From Alphaproteobacteria bacterium (GTDB taxonomy: Bacteria; Pseudomonadota; Alphaproteobacteria; Acetobacterales; Acetobacteraceae): a stretch of DNA of 14,585 nucleotides. Of the stretch, positions 12,962 to 14,585 are shown piece by piece. The notes beneath the pieces are model-generated. The model saw only the letters and a program-made list of their open reading frames with translations. It was not told the DNA's origin and did no database searches. Position numbers and translations under genes: made by a program. The first letter of the stretch is position 1. Every line of letters begins with the position of its first letter. The stretch covers positions 1 to 14,585 of the forward strand of contig JAAFHD010000044.1 of assembly GCA_013298245.1 (NCBI GenBank). Reading direction: 5' to 3'.

Positions 12962-13881
12962 GTCAGGTCCGCGGCAACAGGGTCACGCCGCGCCAGGCGG
13001 CGCAGCAGGTGGTCGATTTCGGCGCGCGATGCGCCCGATAGGCGCGGCGCCGGCGCGCGCGCGGCGGGGTGTGCGATCAGGCCGCGCCGCGCCAGGACGT
13101 GTTTGCGGATGGCAAGCCCGAGGCCCGGCTGACTGTCGGCGCGGATCAACGGCAGATGCGCTTCGAAGCGGTCCCACATGGCGTCGGTCATGCCATCGCG
13201 CGTCATCGCGACCAGCAGTTCGGGGAAGGCATAGCCGGTCATCACGCCATCGGTGCCGCGCGCCAATTCCTCCGGCAGGAACAGGCCGTAATAGCCGCCC
13301 ATGATCGACAGACGCGGCATGGCGCCGGCCGCTTCCAGTGCGCGGATGGCGCTGATCTTGTCGAGGCCTGGGCAGTCCTCCGCCTTCAGCATCACGCAGC
13401 GTGGGTCGGCGGCGATGCGCGCGATCATCGCGGGTGTCAGCGCGACACCCGTGGTCAGCGGGAAGTCCTGCAGGCACCAGGGCGCGGGCGCCACTTGCGC
13501 GGCGGCTTCCTGCAACCAGGCCACCACCGCCTCATCGCCGCGCAGGCCTGGTGCGGGCGCGATCATCACGCCGGAGGCACCCGCCTCCATCACCGCCCGC
13601 GACAGGCTGCGCATGGCCGCGAAACCTGGCGCCGAGACACCCACCACCACCGGCACCTGGCCGGCATTGGCCGCCAGCACGGCGCGGGTGAATTGCAGTG
13701 CTTCGGCGGCGTCCAGCTTGGGCGCCTCGCCCATCACGCCCAGGATGGTCAGGCCTGATACGCCCATGCGCAGAAAGGCCTCGGTCATGCCGCGCGCGGA
13801 TGCCAGGTCCAGCGCGCCATCCGGCAGGAAGGGCGTGGGCGCGATGACATATGCGCCGCGTGCGTCACGGGTGAGAAGCAT
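12958..13881 (-). CDS. Dihydrodipicolinate-synthase-family aldolase/lyase, non-canonical
   Basis: A 307-aa (beta/alpha)8 class I aldolase-family protein starting at ATG 13881-13879. Seen: A-P-T-P-F (14-18), [14 protein letters not shown] (40-53), G-V-S-A-P (81-85), the Schiff-base lysine K166 in V-M-L-K-A-E-D, and [11 protein letters not shown] (195-205). Two DapA active-site features differ: the T-T of G-T-T-G-E is replaced (G-V-M-G-E), and the Tyr of the Y-N-x-P motif is replaced (L-Q-D-F-P, 137-141). It is therefore unlikely to be the lysine-pathway enzyme; another pyruvate- or keto-acid-dependent lyase or hydratase is more probable. Its stop overlaps the tyrS start (ATGA). It is divergent from the deacetylase gene with a 46-bp gap. 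Substrate unknown. Confidence 0.88.
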   Translation of the reverse strand: MLLTRDARGAYVIAPTPFLPDGALDLASARGMTEAFLRMGVSGLTILGVMGEAPKLDAAEALQFTRAVLAANAGQVPVVVGVSAPGFAAMRSLSRAVMEAGASGVMIAPAPGLRGDEAVVAWLQEAAAQVAPAPWCLQDFPLTTGVALTPAMIARIAADPRCVMLKAEDCPGLDKISAIRALEAAGAMPRLSIMGGYYGLFLPEELARGTDGVMTGYAFPELLVAMTRDGMTDAMWDRFEAHLPLIRADSQPGLGLAIRKHVLARRGLIAHPAARAPAPRLSGASRAEIDHLLRRLARRDPVAADLT

Positions 13882-13893
13882 GGCGATCGGGTT

Positions 13894-13925
13894 GCCGCAG
13901 CGCGCCCGGCGGGTCAACCTGCGGC
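13894..13925. repeat. Inverted repeat in the aldolase/deacetylase divergent gap
   Basis: GCCGCAG (13894-13900) and CTGCGGC (13919-13925) are perfect 7-bp complements separated by 18 bp, almost filling the 46-bp gap between divergent start codons. It could be an operator for a shared regulator; in such GC-rich DNA it could also be chance. Confidence 0.3.
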
Positions 13926-13927
13926 GC

Positions 13928-14585
13928 ATGAACCCACTCCCCGGCGGCATGCCGCCCGCCAGTCGCGACATGCTGGGCCATGGCCGCAACCCGCCCGATC
14001 CGCGCTGGCCTGGCGGCGCCACTTTGGCGCTGTCCTTGGTGGTGAATGTGGAGGAGGGGGCGGAGCTGAACCACCTCTCGGGCGATGAGGCGAATGAGCC
14101 GCTGTTCGAAACGCGCCATGAGGTGAAGGGGGCGGCGAGCCTCGGGATGCAGTCGCATTTCGACTATGGCGCGCGGGTGGGGTTGTGGCGCGTGCTGGAT
14201 GCGTTGGGCGATGTGCCGGCGACGTTTTCCTGCTGCGGGCGGGCGGTGGCGCATGCGCCGCAACTGGCGGCCGAGCCAGCGCAAGCGGGCCATGAAGTCA
14301 GCGCGCATGGCTGGCGCTGGGAGAGCCATGAGCACATGGACGAAGCGGCCGAACGCGCGGTGATTGCGGCGACGGTGCGGGCCATTGCGGATGCCACGGG
14401 CGCGCCGCCGGTGGGCTGGCACACGCGCACCGCGGCCAGCCCCAATACGCGGCGGTTGCTGCGGGAACATGGCGGGTTTCTGTACGACTCGGACGCCTAT
14501 GATGATGAGCTGCCGCGCGTGCATGCGCCGGGGCATGTCATCCTGCCCTATGGGTTCGACTGCAATGACATGCGCTTTCATCCCG
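13928..14585 (+). CDS. PuuE-like polysaccharide deacetylase family protein, N-terminal part (cut by right edge)
   Basis: Open from ATG 13928 to the right edge (219 codons). The peptide has R-D-M-L-G-H-G-R-N-P-P-D-P-R-W-P-G-G-A (residues 13-31), V-V-N-V-E-E-G (38-44), H-F-D-Y-G-A-R-V-G-L-W-R (76-87), G-H-E-V-S-A-H-G-W-R-W-E (119-130), G-W-H-T-R-T-A-A-S-P-N-T-R-R-L-L (162-177), G-G-F-L-Y-D-S-D-A-Y (181-190), and D-C-N-D-M-R-F (211-217). This order is typical of PuuE-type allantoinases and related chitin-deacetylase-like enzymes, metal-dependent hydrolases of the NodB fold. H125 and the H-x-x-x-D-E segment following it are likely metal or active-site residues. Actual substrate (allantoin or another amide) is not determined here. 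An in-frame ATG at 13949 is an alternative start. No clear ribosome-binding site is seen. Confidence 0.85.
   Translation, partial: MNPLPGGMPPASRDMLGHGRNPPDPRWPGGATLALSLVVNVEEGAELNHLSGDEANEPLFETRHEVKGAASLGMQSHFDYGARVGLWRVLDALGDVPATFSCCGRAVAHAPQLAAEPAQAGHEVSAHGWRWESHEHMDEAAERAVIAATVRAIADATGAPPVGWHTRTAASPNTRRLLREHGGFLYDSDAYDDELPRVHAPGHVILPYGFDCNDMRFHP

Overview
The window reads as a GC-rich alphaproteobacterial chromosome segment. The protein families and their style (EamA/FolD/YggT cluster, RTX-type secreted protein, Tup-type tungstate transporter, PuuE-like deacetylase) look most like Acetobacteraceae (Roseomonas-like), but that placement is inference from family resemblance only. Gene density is high and many neighbours overlap by a few bases. 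Most content is ordinary chromosomal.

Layout. (1) 1-1640, minus strand: a tightly overlapping set transcribed right to left, YggT-family membrane protein, FolD, a 78-aa two-helix membrane protein, and the start of an EamA-type transporter cut by the left edge. (2) 1708-1825, plus strand: a promoter-like element and a complete tRNA-Ala(CGC) with encoded CCA. (3) 1924-4914, minus strand: a 996-aa secreted RTX-type calcium-binding protein with seven propeller-like N-terminal repeats, RTX nonapeptides and three 109-aa tandem units. (4) 5084-7991, plus strand, divergent from the RTX gene: a NarL/LuxR-type response regulator overlapping a 7TMR-DISM histidine kinase. The 169-bp divergent gap holds a perfect 18-bp palindrome and a repeated CCCCTAGG motif. 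(5) 7984-8142, minus strand: a decayed tyrosine-integrase fragment with an in-frame TAG. (6) 8274-10481, minus strand: tupB-tupC-tupA, a tungstate (possibly molybdate) ABC importer. Divergent from it at 10585-11457 is a one-component regulator with a MerR/excisionase-like helix-turn-helix fused to a periplasmic-binding-protein-like domain. (7) 11520-11768: a small proline-rich ORF and a long imperfect palindrome that probably ends transcription from both sides. (8) 11762-13881, minus strand: a dihydrodipicolinate-synthase-family aldolase coupled by ATGA overlap to tyrS. (9) 13928 to the right edge, plus strand: a PuuE-like polysaccharide deacetylase, incomplete.

How parts may work together. 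The RTX protein and the divergent two-component pair plausibly form one signal-response module (envelope signal, kinase, NarL-type regulator, surface or secreted Ca-binding protein). They lie between a tRNA gene and an integrase remnant, which suggests, without proving, an old integrative island. The tup cluster and its divergent regulator form a second module, probably sensing intracellular oxyanion. No CRISPR array, intact insertion sequence or clearly unprecedented system was found. The best leads are the RTX/two-component module with its palindromic control region, and the triple 10-bp repeat over the start codon of the tup-linked regulator.
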